A DNA stretch of 8,618 nucleotides from Rickettsiales bacterium (GCA_031269065.1 JAIRWJ010000008.1:1-8618), one strand, 5' to 3'; numbered from the stretch's first letter, positions 1 to 6,599 are shown. Numbers and translations are program-made. Notes: generated from the sequence alone by a model not told the origin.

Positions 1-139
1 TGGGGGATAACCTTTTACCAGGACTCTCGAGTTGATCCACAATTTCCCTCGTTACTTCCTCCACATTTATAAAACGCTTGGCTAATTCGGAGCCTTCTGA
101 TTCGGTCTTTAAAAAACATGAATTTCTGTCTCTATACAT
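1..139 (-). CDS. Partial hypothetical protein, N-terminal 46 residues
   Basis: An open frame reads on the minus strand from an ATG at 139-137 to the window edge; the other two minus frames contain stops in this stretch. An in-frame TAA lies just upstream of the ATG. The fragment starts MYRDRNSCF and continues with a charged, probably helical part (ELAKRF, VEEVTREIV, QLESPGKRL). There is no signal peptide or membrane segment in the visible part. The SD is weak, but a near-consensus sigma70 promoter lies 33-60 bases upstream and points into the frame, which is the main support for a real gene. I do not recognise the family, and 46 residues are too few to assign a function. A chance open frame of this length is possible in AT-rich DNA. 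Confidence 0.5.
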   Translation of the reverse strand, partial: MYRDRNSCFLKTESEGSELAKRFINVEEVTREIVDQLESPGKRLSP

Positions 140-171
140 ATATTACTCATTTCTATCGTGAAAATTAGTAT

Positions 172-199
172 AGTATAGCAATTTTTTCGGAAGAGTCAA
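172..199 (-). promoter_or_regulatory. Sigma70-type promoter for the minus-strand gene at 1-139
   Basis: Read on the minus strand, TTGACT (199-194) is followed after 16 bases by TATACT (177-172); both boxes match the consensus at five of six positions. A second overlapping TATACT follows at 172-167 but at a poorer spacing. Transcription would start near 165 and leave a leader of about 25 bases before the ATG at 139. This is the best-formed promoter in the window. Confidence 0.6.
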
Positions 200-373
200 C
201 TAAAAATGAAGATTTGTACACGTTAAAAACCCTGGGAGGATAAGGAGAAAAAAATTAGATCTCAAAACACTACTACTCAGGAAAAAAGAAAAAGTATACC
301 ATTAGAGCCTGGATAATAATCAATAGAAATATAAGGGAAATAATTCGCACTAGCTTTAGTGAGGGCAAAAAAC

Positions 374-451
374 ATGACTTCAAATTTCTTTAGGGAAAGA
401 AGATTCCCGTTTGGGGATACCTGGGGCATACCGATTGTGCAGGTACATTAG
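374..451 (+). other. Possible 25-residue small ORF (leader peptide or gene remnant)
   Basis: An ATG at 374 opens a 25-codon frame ending at TAG 449-451, with GAGGG (361-365) eight bases upstream as a plausible SD. The peptide begins MTSNFFRERRF and includes GDTWGIP. A second, overlapping frame (394-534, 46 open codons, no early start codon, ending in a run of glycines) covers the same DNA. The two frames together could be pieces of one decayed gene joined by a frameshift. It may equally be chance. I cannot link it to a family. Confidence 0.2.
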
Positions 452-503
452 GAAGTTTCTATGCGAATAAGAATAATATTAACATTCTGATACCAAAAAT
501 GAT

Positions 504-532
504 AGTAAAAACATCCTCTGGCGGTGGAGGAT
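504..532 (-). terminator. Candidate rho-independent terminator, minus strand
   Basis: On the minus strand, ATCCTC (532-527) pairs with GAGGAT (518-513) around an 8-base loop. After one G comes TTTTT (511-507). This is a 6-bp stem plus U-tract, modest but in the right order for an intrinsic terminator on that strand. On the plus strand the stem is followed by AAAATA, so it would not terminate there. No minus-strand gene is visible just upstream, so the transcript it would end is unknown. Confidence 0.35.
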
Positions 533-634
533 AAAATATACAACCATAATGTATCAGGGCAAAGGATAATTTTAGTTAAATGACACAATCTAGGACATTT
601 TCATTTTTTCAGTCCGGAGAGTTTACAAATAATA

Positions 635-644
635 ACTAGCTAGT
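635..644. promoter_or_regulatory. 10-bp perfect palindrome before the operon start
   Basis: ACTAGCTAGT is self-complementary and lies 20 bases before the ATG at 665, where a repressor or activator site could act. The related interrupted palindrome CACTA-GCTT-TAGTG at 348-361 shares the core ACTAGCT. Ten-base palindromes arise by chance several times in a window of this size, so the operator role is only a suggestion. Confidence 0.2.
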
Positions 645-664
645 ACCATCTGTGTACAAGATTA

Positions 665-1426
665 ATGAGTTTGCTCATGGGGCACCCTTGGGACAATACA
701 AAAAAATTTGCAAAGAAGTATTCGGTGCATCTAGGGATCCTGCTGCTATTACTGCTAGGTTTTATTCATAGGAAGAAACTAGGCAAGGATCGGCTGGAGG
801 CGAAGGAAAGTGTAAGTGAGGGTGGGAAAAAGACTCAGACCGTGTTATTGAATAAAAACCTCTATGGAAAAAGCATAGAGGAAAAGAGAAGGTATTTACT
901 GAATAATTTTGACATGGACTGCCTTATTGGTGATAGCGGGGCGAAAATTACTATAGTGGACCACTCCTCATTCAACTGCAAATATTGTAAAAAAATAAGG
1001 CCGGAGATTAGGAAAATTATTCAAGAATACGTAATCGACAAAAAGGTTGCCAGGTATGCTCTGAGACCCCTCTATGGAGTAAAAAATTTACCTATCGGAG
1101 CCTTTCTTCAGTGCTCCAGACCTGAAGATAGACTCAAAATTGCGGAGGAGTTGTTCGGCCAGGATGTGAGTTCAGTTGATAATTTCACCCAGTTTCTGAC
1201 AGAACTTGGCAAAAAATATGGCATGGATGAGGAATATGTGAAGGAGTGCATACACAACGAGGATCTCTATAGAAAAATTATATATATGCAGCAAAACAGC
1301 CGAGAGGCATTTAACATAAACGTAACCCCTCTGCTGGTTATAAATAATCAGGAAAAAATTGGCTATAAAAGCTATGAACAGATTAGGGACATTATAGAAG
1401 GTTTTCTAATGGAGGAACAGCGATGA
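665..1426 (+). CDS. Membrane-anchored DsbA/Com1-like thiol-disulfide oxidoreductase
   Basis: Probably makes or reshuffles disulfide bonds in exported proteins, working in the periplasm from an inner-membrane anchor. A basic N-terminus (NTKKFAKK) is followed by one hydrophobic segment at about residues 21-34, with no clear cleavage site, so a signal anchor is likely. After a charged linker (35-75) comes a DsbA-type thioredoxin fold: beta strand ITIVDHSSF, active site CKYC at 105-108, an inserted helical region (about 140-210), and the cis-proline loop VTP at 220-222 before LLVINN. Length (253) fits the DsbA/Com1-like group found in Rickettsiales. Extra cysteines are at 86, 150 and 195. The start has no good SD; Met5 is an alternative. 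It is the first gene of the apparent operon and its stop overlaps the next start by four bases (ATGA). The fold is clear; whether it is an oxidase or an isomerase is not. Confidence 0.85.
   Translation: MSLLMGHPWDNTKKFAKKYSVHLGILLLLLLGFIHRKKLGKDRLEAKESVSEGGKKTQTVLLNKNLYGKSIEEKRRYLLNNFDMDCLIGDSGAKITIVDHSSFNCKYCKKIRPEIRKIIQEYVIDKKVARYALRPLYGVKNLPIGAFLQCSRPEDRLKIAEELFGQDVSSVDNFTQFLTELGKKYGMDEEYVKECIHNEDLYRKIIYMQQNSREAFNINVTPLLVINNQEKIGYKSYEQIRDIIEGFLMEEQR
1411..1416 (+). promoter_or_regulatory. Strong Shine-Dalgarno for the LapA-like gene
   Basis: GGAGGA ends six bases before the ATG at 1423, inside the last codons of the upstream gene. Together with the ATGA overlap it indicates translational coupling, and it shows that this organism uses standard SD initiation. 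Confidence 0.7.
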
Positions 1427-1770
1427 TAAAAGGTTTCTACAATCTACTAAAGCTGGCTCTATTTTTTCTGCTCTTTATGCTATGTGTGGCGTTTGCACTG
1501 AATAATGCTGATTTTGTAAAGTTAAATCTGTCCCCACTGAATTATGTTCTCGAGGTGAGACTGTTCATGCTTATGCTGCTGTCCGGCTTTCTGGGGTCGC
1601 TGTTGGCTCTGTTTTTTAGTCATATTCGTAGATTTTTCAGTCTATTCGATTTTGGTAGGATGTATAGCCTGAGGAGAATCCGGGTTCTGGAAAATGAACT
1701 GAAAAAATTGCAGACTAGATGTGATAGAGATAAATTAAAAACTTCGGGCGAAAATGAAACTAGGAAATAG
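1423..1770 (+). CDS. LapA-domain (DUF1049) inner-membrane protein
   Basis: A small integral membrane protein. It has two hydrophobic segments (about 9-26 and 47-66) separated by a short linker with the pattern FALNNADFVKLNLSP, then a basic, coiled-coil-prone tail (82-108, with RRIRVLENELKKLQ). This order is the signature of the LapA/DUF1049 family: transmembrane segment, N-x-x-x-V-x-x-N-L-x-P linker, second transmembrane segment, cytoplasmic helix. The family is named after the E. coli protein that acts with LapB in controlling lipopolysaccharide assembly, and 115 residues is the usual size. No lapB-type tetratricopeptide gene follows here, so an LPS role is inferred only from the family. A strong SD and the ATGA overlap support the start. 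The 3' end overlaps the next gene by 17 bases. Confidence 0.75.
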   Translation: MIKGFYNLLKLALFFLLFMLCVAFALNNADFVKLNLSPLNYVLEVRLFMLMLLSGFLGSLLALFFSHIRRFFSLFDFGRMYSLRRIRVLENELKKLQTRCDRDKLKTSGENETRK

Positions 1771-2371
1771 AACTTCAATTCCAATCCTTATGTTGCTGCT
1801 GGCTAGTTGCTCCTCCAGAAAGGAGGGTACTTTTGTGGATTCGGGAAATCATCTTGTGCTGAGAAAAGATGGCCAGACTTCAAAATTCGGACTGGGTGAT
1901 TCTGTTAAGGGGGATGCCAGGACTTTTGTAAACGGTAATGATATCTTTATAGTCTCTAAATCTAACAGTATAGTAAAATTTTCTCAGAAGGACAATGCTT
2001 TGGCCTGGAAAAAATCTATTGGTTCAGTTCCATTGGCCAATCTGACCTTTGACAGCTTTAAAAAGATCTATTTTACGACCATCGATAACAAATTCTACAT
2101 TCTGGACTATGAAACTGGGAGAATAGATTTTATGTACAGTAACATAGAAGAGAAGACCATAGCCTACTGTCTGAAGCCCATTCTCTACAAAAAAAGAAAC
2201 TTTATAGTAGTCACTTTCAATGGTGGGGAGGTCATTGTATTTGATGAAAGTAGTAAAAAGATTCTAAAGGTAATTTCCCCAGGTCCATTCAAGGATATGG
2301 ATGTAACTCTGGAGGGGTCCCTGCTAAGAGTCAACGAAGAAACTATGGATCTTGATAAAATTAGGCTATAG
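1754..2371 (+). CDS. Short BamB-like beta-propeller lipoprotein
   Basis: The N-terminus is a lipoprotein signal: basic start, hydrophobic ILMLLL, then lipobox LASC with the acylated cysteine at residue 19. The mature part resembles the PQQ-type beta-propeller blades of BamB, the outer-membrane lipoprotein that helps the BAM complex insert barrel proteins. About three blades can be seen (about 55-90, 91-129, 137-175), each ending in a strand with Y/V-x-F/L-D before a turn, as in FYILDYETGRI and VIVFDESSKKI. At 205 residues it is about half the usual BamB length, where eight blades close the propeller. It could need a partner, form an oligomer, or be a reduced or broken copy. The start lies inside the LapA-like gene; the TAG stop shares one base with the GTG start of the next gene. 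A general PQQ-repeat lipoprotein is the alternative. Confidence 0.65.
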   Translation: MKLGNRTSIPILMLLLASCSSRKEGTFVDSGNHLVLRKDGQTSKFGLGDSVKGDARTFVNGNDIFIVSKSNSIVKFSQKDNALAWKKSIGSVPLANLTFDSFKKIYFTTIDNKFYILDYETGRIDFMYSNIEEKTIAYCLKPILYKKRNFIVVTFNGGEVIVFDESSKKILKVISPGPFKDMDVTLEGSLLRVNEETMDLDKIRL

Positions 2372-3258
2372 TGAAAAAAGCTGCTTTAATAGCAAATCCC
2401 CTTTCCGGAAGATGTTCCAAAAAAGCAATTCAAAGATTTCTGGAGCGGCTAGAGAAGATGGGCTTTTCGGTTCACCTCTGGGAACTGGCCGAGGAACAGA
2501 AAATTGAGGAAGTAATCGCTTTGCTAGAACCCGGATCTCTGGATCTGCTCGTTCTGATGGCCGGAGATGGCACTATAAATAGTGCTCTGAATGCTCTGGC
2601 GGCCAGAGATGACCATGAGAAGTTCAAGCTAGCTATAGCTCCTGCAGGTACCGCTAATATTCTATCCAAGGAACTGGACACAGATTCGCTAGGAAAGTCC
2701 CTAAAGGCAATAGAATACGGGAAAATAAAGAGAGTGCACCTAGGAAAGATCAGATACCTAGTCGAGAACAGAGAAAAAACGGGCTATTTTGCCCTCATGA
2801 TTAGCGCTGGTTTTGATTCTCTGGCAGTCAACGGTGTCAATATGAAACTAAAGAAAATTGTTGGCGGGCTTGCCTATATCTACGAGCTTTTTAAAATACT
2901 GGTTGGCAGAGACCTTGTCCATCTTGAAACGGAGGTCGATGGTCTGGTTTACAAAAATGTTCTAACCTGCGTGAGCAACGGAAGGTATTATGGAGTCAAA
3001 ATACCAACCACCGAATCTCGCCTAGAGGACAACAGCTTTGATGTCGTTATCATAAAAAAAATTAGTATCCTGTCGGTCATCCTCCACCTCTTTAGAAAAA
3101 AGAGCGATAGAAACATTATTAAATTGACAGGAAAAAACAATGTCTCTATAACCACCATAGCTAAAGACTATCCGCTGCAGATCGACGGAGACTATTATTG
3201 CAACCTCCCGGCCAGAGTCGAATCCAGTGGAATATATATAAACATGTACTATCTGTAG
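2371..3258 (+). CDS. Diacylglycerol kinase-family lipid kinase
   Basis: An ATP-dependent lipid kinase of the DAGK catalytic-domain family (YegS/DgkB and sphingosine kinase relatives), probably phosphorylating diacylglycerol or a similar lipid at the inner membrane. Family motifs occur in order: NPLSG at 9-13, AGDGT at 64-68 (nucleotide loop), PAGTAN at 91-96, a second-domain core with SAGFDS (145-150) and SNGRYYG (202-208), and the DGD of LQIDGD at 272-274. Length (295) is normal. The first glycine of the usual GGDGT motif is alanine (64). The start is GTG at 2371, with AGG five bases upstream, overlapping the preceding TAG by one base. The next gene starts five bases after its stop. The product may feed phosphatidic acid into phospholipid synthesis; the real substrate cannot be read from the sequence. 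Confidence 0.85.
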   Translation: MKKAALIANPLSGRCSKKAIQRFLERLEKMGFSVHLWELAEEQKIEEVIALLEPGSLDLLVLMAGDGTINSALNALAARDDHEKFKLAIAPAGTANILSKELDTDSLGKSLKAIEYGKIKRVHLGKIRYLVENREKTGYFALMISAGFDSLAVNGVNMKLKKIVGGLAYIYELFKILVGRDLVHLETEVDGLVYKNVLTCVSNGRYYGVKIPTTESRLEDNSFDVVIIKKISILSVILHLFRKKSDRNIIKLTGKNNVSITTIAKDYPLQIDGDYYCNLPARVESSGIYINMYYL

Positions 3259-3263
3259 ACCCT

Positions 3264-4418
3264 ATGTTCGAACCTGTTAATTTTACATTCAATATGATCA
3301 AGCTTTATGCTCTGATGTTTTTCATAATTCTGTCATCACTCTTCACCTGCGCTACCTATATGGTGAGTGGCGACCTAGACTCATTTGCTGCCCTTGGCAA
3401 TAGTCCAAAGCTACTACTCCTGTTTATATCCTTTGGTCTGAGTCTTCTAATGCTGGTACTGGCTACATCCGAGAGTGTCCACAGAAACATTAAACATCTG
3501 GTATTTTTTGTTCTTCTGATATACATGCTCATATTTCTCTGTTTTGTCTGCACCATGCCGCTCAGACTGTTTTGGCCCAGAATTAACGTGTTCAAGACCA
3601 CCTGCTCTGTGTTGCTCATACATTTTTTTCTCTACTGCTATGGTTATGTGAATAAGTTTTTCATCAGGCCAACATATTATAGTATCAAAACTGAAAAGAA
3701 TGTGAATCTGAAAGTAGTCTTTATCAGCGATCTGCATCTAGGGGCCGTAGGCACCAGTACAAAATTGTTGAAAAAGATAGTTGGAGTCATAAATGCCCAG
3801 AAGGCCGATTTGGTGCTGCTAGGTGGGGATACTGTGGAAACAAAGGTAGACTACTTCGATTCCCTGAAATATGCTGAGCTACTCAAAGGGATAGAATCAA
3901 AACTCGGAACCTATGCTATTCTGGGAAACCACGAATATTACACCGGGCGAACAAATTTGAATAGGATTTTGGAATTCCTCAGGAAAGAGTGCGGGATGCG
4001 GGTGCTGCTGGATGAATTAGTCCACATTGAAGGGAATCTGGTTCTGGCCGGAAGAGTTGATGGAGGCTATGATAGAACTGTGACTAGAAAAAAAGTTAGT
4101 GAGCTTCTGGAGAAGGTCGGTGGAGCTGATAGTTTTTTGCTGCTCCTGGACCATAATCCAAAATATTTCGACGAGGCTGTGGTAAATAATGTGGATCTGC
4201 AACTATCTGGCCACACCCATAATGGTCAGATGTTTCCATTTAATCTGTTCGTTAAATTTTTATACGAGAAGCCCTATGGTATGCTGAAAAAATTAAACAG
4301 CACCCTTCTGGTATCCTCCGGAGTTGGCACCTGGGGGCCACCGGTGAAGGTATTTAGCAAACCCGAGGTTGTTGTGATAGAAATAAAAAAATCGATCGAC
4401 AAGAGGGATTCTCGCTGA
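3264..4418 (+). CDS. Membrane metallophosphoesterase, YkuE-like
   Basis: The N-terminal 135 residues contain four hydrophobic segments (about 12-33, 49-68, 78-100, 113-134). A calcineurin-type phosphoesterase domain then runs to the end. All metal-binding motifs are present: DLH at 156-158, GGDT at 187-190, GNHE at 221-224, His297 in DHNP and GHTH at 316-319. The ending SSGVGTWGPPVK is typical of the YkuE-like group. Such enzymes cleave phosphate esters or pyrophosphates; related membrane-bound members include chlamydial LpxG, which hydrolyses UDP-2,3-diacylglucosamine in lipid A synthesis. That role is only possible here. I chose ATG 3264, five bases after the upstream stop. ATG 3294 is the alternative, and a TTG at 3198 would overlap the previous gene by 61 bases. 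None has a good SD, so coupling to the lipid kinase gene is likely. Confidence 0.82.
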   Translation: MFEPVNFTFNMIKLYALMFFIILSSLFTCATYMVSGDLDSFAALGNSPKLLLLFISFGLSLLMLVLATSESVHRNIKHLVFFVLLIYMLIFLCFVCTMPLRLFWPRINVFKTTCSVLLIHFFLYCYGYVNKFFIRPTYYSIKTEKNVNLKVVFISDLHLGAVGTSTKLLKKIVGVINAQKADLVLLGGDTVETKVDYFDSLKYAELLKGIESKLGTYAILGNHEYYTGRTNLNRILEFLRKECGMRVLLDELVHIEGNLVLAGRVDGGYDRTVTRKKVSELLEKVGGADSFLLLLDHNPKYFDEAVVNNVDLQLSGHTHNGQMFPFNLFVKFLYEKPYGMLKKLNSTLLVSSGVGTWGPPVKVFSKPEVVVIEIKKSIDKRDSR

Positions 4419-4449
4419 TGTTAATGGCTCCAGACTAGAGAGAACTTCG

Positions 4450-4842
4450 ATGAAAATACTGACAATTAAAGCTAGAAGGGACTTTCTACGGGTCCAGAGG
4501 GGGGCGGAGCTTAGTGTGAAAAATAGCAAAATGCTTATCCTCTGCAGTAGAACAGAGGAAAAATACACCAGAATAACCGAACATCAGCACTTAAAGGAGT
4601 TTGTCCGGATTGGTTTTGTAATTACAAAAAAACTTGATAGACGGGCAGTTACTAGAAATAGGCTAAGGCGAAGGATTAAGACAGTCACAAACATTATTTT
4701 GATAAATCATTGTAATTTATACGCAAACCATATAGATTATATCATAATTTTGAGGAGAGATGCTATAGATAGTAGTTATTTGGAACTACTCCAGAGTTTT
4801 AAAAAACTCCTTAGTGAAATTAGGATAAAATATGAGCATTGA
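4450..4842 (+). CDS. rnpA: Ribonuclease P protein component
   Basis: The protein subunit of RNase P, which binds the catalytic RNA and helps it remove 5' leaders from tRNA precursors. The conserved core is clear: an early F12 in RRDFLR, then RIGFVITKKL (53-62), the RNR signature region AVTRNRLRRRIK (66-77) and the DYIIILRRDA strand (97-106). The protein is small (130 residues) and basic, as usual, with a slightly long C-terminus. It starts at ATG 4450 after a 31-base gap with a weak AGAGAG sequence. Its last 11 bases overlap the next gene. In most bacteria rnpA directly follows rpmH; no rpmH frame lies upstream, where a phosphoesterase gene sits instead. RNA partner rnpB is not in the window. 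Confidence 0.88.
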   Translation: MKILTIKARRDFLRVQRGAELSVKNSKMLILCSRTEEKYTRITEHQHLKEFVRIGFVITKKLDRRAVTRNRLRRRIKTVTNIILINHCNLYANHIDYIIILRRDAIDSSYLELLQSFKKLLSEIRIKYEH

Positions 4843-5653
4843 AGATGGTTTTATAGAGACGATATTAAATTTTGTAGAAATGGCTGGGAAGATAGCTATC
4901 GATTGTCAGGAACACCTGAGCGCAACTCTGAAACCCGACAAAAGCATCGTCACCCAGGCAGATTTAAATATATCGAAGCTATTCAGAAGAAGAGTGGGGG
5001 ACTACCTCAAGCTGGGAAATTATAATATTCTGGACGAGGAAGATCTACAATCAACGGCGGACTTTTTCAGTGGGAGAAAGGAATATACCTGGATAATCGA
5101 CCCTATAGATGGAAGTACCACATACTATCGGGGATTTCCCCTCTGGGCGGTGGCCGTTGCTCTATACAAAGACTGCAGACCCTACATGGGGGCCATATAC
5201 CTGCCGGTTACCCGGGATCTCGTATATTCCGATGGCAAAACAAGCTATCATGCGAAAAAGGCCTTCAGCCGGAGGGAAGAGGTGGTTACTCTAAGAGCCG
5301 AAGAATCGACTCTTTTAGGAAAGAGTATAGTTTTGGGCCGCAGGTGTTGTAACACCAGCAGAAGCGACTATGCAGTTATAGATCTGTACTCCAACTATGT
5401 TATGTCGGCCTACACTCTGATGAATAGAAGCATCGGCCAATTTTTTGGAAGCTCAACCAAATTCTGGGATGTGGCCGCCTCTCTGACCATAGCTAAGAGT
5501 ATGGGGATGTGTTTCAGGAATATAGAAACCGATAGAGACCTTGATCTGCTCAGCACAGACTCAGTGGATGAGCACTGGGCCATAAAGAATGTACATCTAA
5601 TGTGCAACCCTATAGTCTACGACACGCTGAAAAAGGGCAATCTACTTCACTAG
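4832..5653 (+). CDS. Inositol monophosphatase-family phosphatase
   Basis: A Mg-dependent, lithium-type phosphatase of the IMPase/CysQ/histidinol-phosphatase superfamily, presumably cytoplasmic. Visible motifs are KSIVTQAD (37-44), the acidic pair E69/E70 in ILDEED, the metal-binding signature IIDPIDGST (88-96, metal ligands D90 and D93) followed by FPLWAVAVAL, and WDVAAS (212-217, metal ligand D213). The 273 residues match the usual family length. Candidate substrates are inositol phosphates, 3'-phosphoadenosine 5'-phosphate or histidinol phosphate; in an organism with a reduced genome PAP or NADP removal is as likely as inositol metabolism, and the sequence does not decide. The start ATG 4832 has AGGA six bases upstream, inside rnpA. 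The C-terminal motif WDVAAS lacks the common WDxAAG glycine. Confidence 0.85.
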   Translation: MSIEDGFIETILNFVEMAGKIAIDCQEHLSATLKPDKSIVTQADLNISKLFRRRVGDYLKLGNYNILDEEDLQSTADFFSGRKEYTWIIDPIDGSTTYYRGFPLWAVAVALYKDCRPYMGAIYLPVTRDLVYSDGKTSYHAKKAFSRREEVVTLRAEESTLLGKSIVLGRRCCNTSRSDYAVIDLYSNYVMSAYTLMNRSIGQFFGSSTKFWDVAASLTIAKSMGMCFRNIETDRDLDLLSTDSVDEHWAIKNVHLMCNPIVYDTLKKGNLLH

Positions 5654-5665
5654 GCAAAAAAATAT

Positions 5666-6538
5666 ATGCCAGATCTGAACTCCAGGGGAAAAGGGAAGCT
5701 AGGTTCGATGGGACTAGTCACCCTGTTCTGTATGTTTTGCCTTCTGGCTAACTGCTCCCAGGTTGTCGCTGAATTTAGGATAGATAGCAATTCCAACTTC
5801 GGTAGCGAAAGTCTAGTTAAGAATAGTGTTTGGTTCGATGGCAAATATGGTTTCAATTCCATACTTATAGGTCTGGGCATATCGTTGGACACGATAGATA
5901 AAGATGTTTTTCAGAAATACTACATAGAACCAATAGCGAATAGAAAAAGAGCTATGGAGCTGAAAAAGGAGCACATTTATTCTTTAAATCCGTATTTTGG
6001 CTACAAAATCTTCAGCCGTGACAAAAATGAGCTGATGGTAAAAATCGGTTACTATGTACCCTTCGAACCAGACATGGCTTTGAAATTTAGTGGCCACAAC
6101 GGTATCTTCAGGTCCGTTGATCTGAGTCTAGTCTGTGGCGGAACCCTAAAAAATTTCAGAACGGCCATAGGTGTAACCTATAAAATAATGGTGGACACAT
6201 TTAAAAATAATTTGGCAGTTGGTTTTCATAGCCATTACAATATTGGAAAGAATGCGACTATCGTGTTTTCCTATGACTACGGAGTTGATCTTGAAAAGTC
6301 CGACTACAAAGATCCCCCGATACCCTATGTAAAACCGGATAATCGTGTTCTATACCTAAAATACGATAATATCAACTACTCCATCCCAAAAAAATTGCTA
6401 CTAAGGAAATTCCACCAATTCACTCTGGCCAACCTATTTAGAATCAGTGAGCACCTGCAGTTCAAACTTGGAGTTGGATGCTCTATAGATAAATATGGGG
6501 ATAGAGGCTATCACATGATTCTAGGTCTTGGATTATAG
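5666..6538 (+). CDS. Outer-membrane beta-barrel protein, family not recognised
   Basis: An exported protein with a signal peptide. The n-region is basic (RGKGK, residues 7-11), the h-region is about 16-29, and cleavage is likely after VVA (35). The mature part of about 255 residues is a series of alternating amphipathic strands rich in Gly, Tyr and Phe, such as SILIGLGISL, ELMVKIGYYV, FRTAIGVTYKI, ATIVFSYDYG, LQFKLGVGC and YHMILGLGL at the C-terminus. I count roughly 10-12, which fits a small outer-membrane barrel. It resembles rickettsial surface antigens in size and pattern, but I see no diagnostic motif. The first ATG (5666) is chosen because it gives a basic n-region; Met15 at 5708 has an AGG at 5701-5703 but no positive charge. 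LLANC is not a good lipobox because Asn precedes Cys. It is the last gene of the apparent operon. Confidence 0.7.
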   Translation: MPDLNSRGKGKLGSMGLVTLFCMFCLLANCSQVVAEFRIDSNSNFGSESLVKNSVWFDGKYGFNSILIGLGISLDTIDKDVFQKYYIEPIANRKRAMELKKEHIYSLNPYFGYKIFSRDKNELMVKIGYYVPFEPDMALKFSGHNGIFRSVDLSLVCGGTLKNFRTAIGVTYKIMVDTFKNNLAVGFHSHYNIGKNATIVFSYDYGVDLEKSDYKDPPIPYVKPDNRVLYLKYDNINYSIPKKLLLRKFHQFTLANLFRISEHLQFKLGVGCSIDKYGDRGYHMILGLGL

Positions 6539-6599
6539 GCTTCCGCCAGGGATGTTGCCGTGCTAATTTTTTCCTAGCTATTTGAACAACATTCCAGGA

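Larger units (their letters stand above)
140..664. other. Long intergenic region without a convincing gene
   Basis: This 525-base stretch separates a minus-strand gene from a plus-strand operon, so it should contain divergent regulatory DNA. Visible elements are the minus-strand promoter (172-199), an inverted repeat at 348-361, a GGGAA/TTCCC hairpin at 393-408, a hairpin plus T-run at 504-532 and a 10-base perfect palindrome at 635-644. I looked for tRNA, tmRNA, RNase P RNA and SRP RNA signatures and found none. Short open frames (374-451 and 394-534) do not form a normal gene, and the region may be the eroded remains of one. No good plus-strand promoter is obvious before 665. Confidence 0.6.

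Noticed and set aside
2472..2681. Minus-strand open frame of 69 codons within the lipid kinase gene
   Set aside because: It lies fully inside a well-supported gene on the other strand and has serine/alanine-rich, shadow-type composition.
3264..3290. GTTCGAAC resembling a tRNA T-loop
   Set aside because: It is the coding start of the phosphoesterase; no acceptor, D or anticodon arms can be built around it.
3356..3737. Two overlapping minus-strand frames within the phosphoesterase gene
   Set aside because: They are antisense to the transmembrane part of a gene with clear motifs; no SD or family feature.
6539..6599. T-run (6566-6572) after the barrel gene as a terminator
   Set aside because: No stable stem precedes the T-run on the plus strand; only a 3-bp GGC/GCC match is present.
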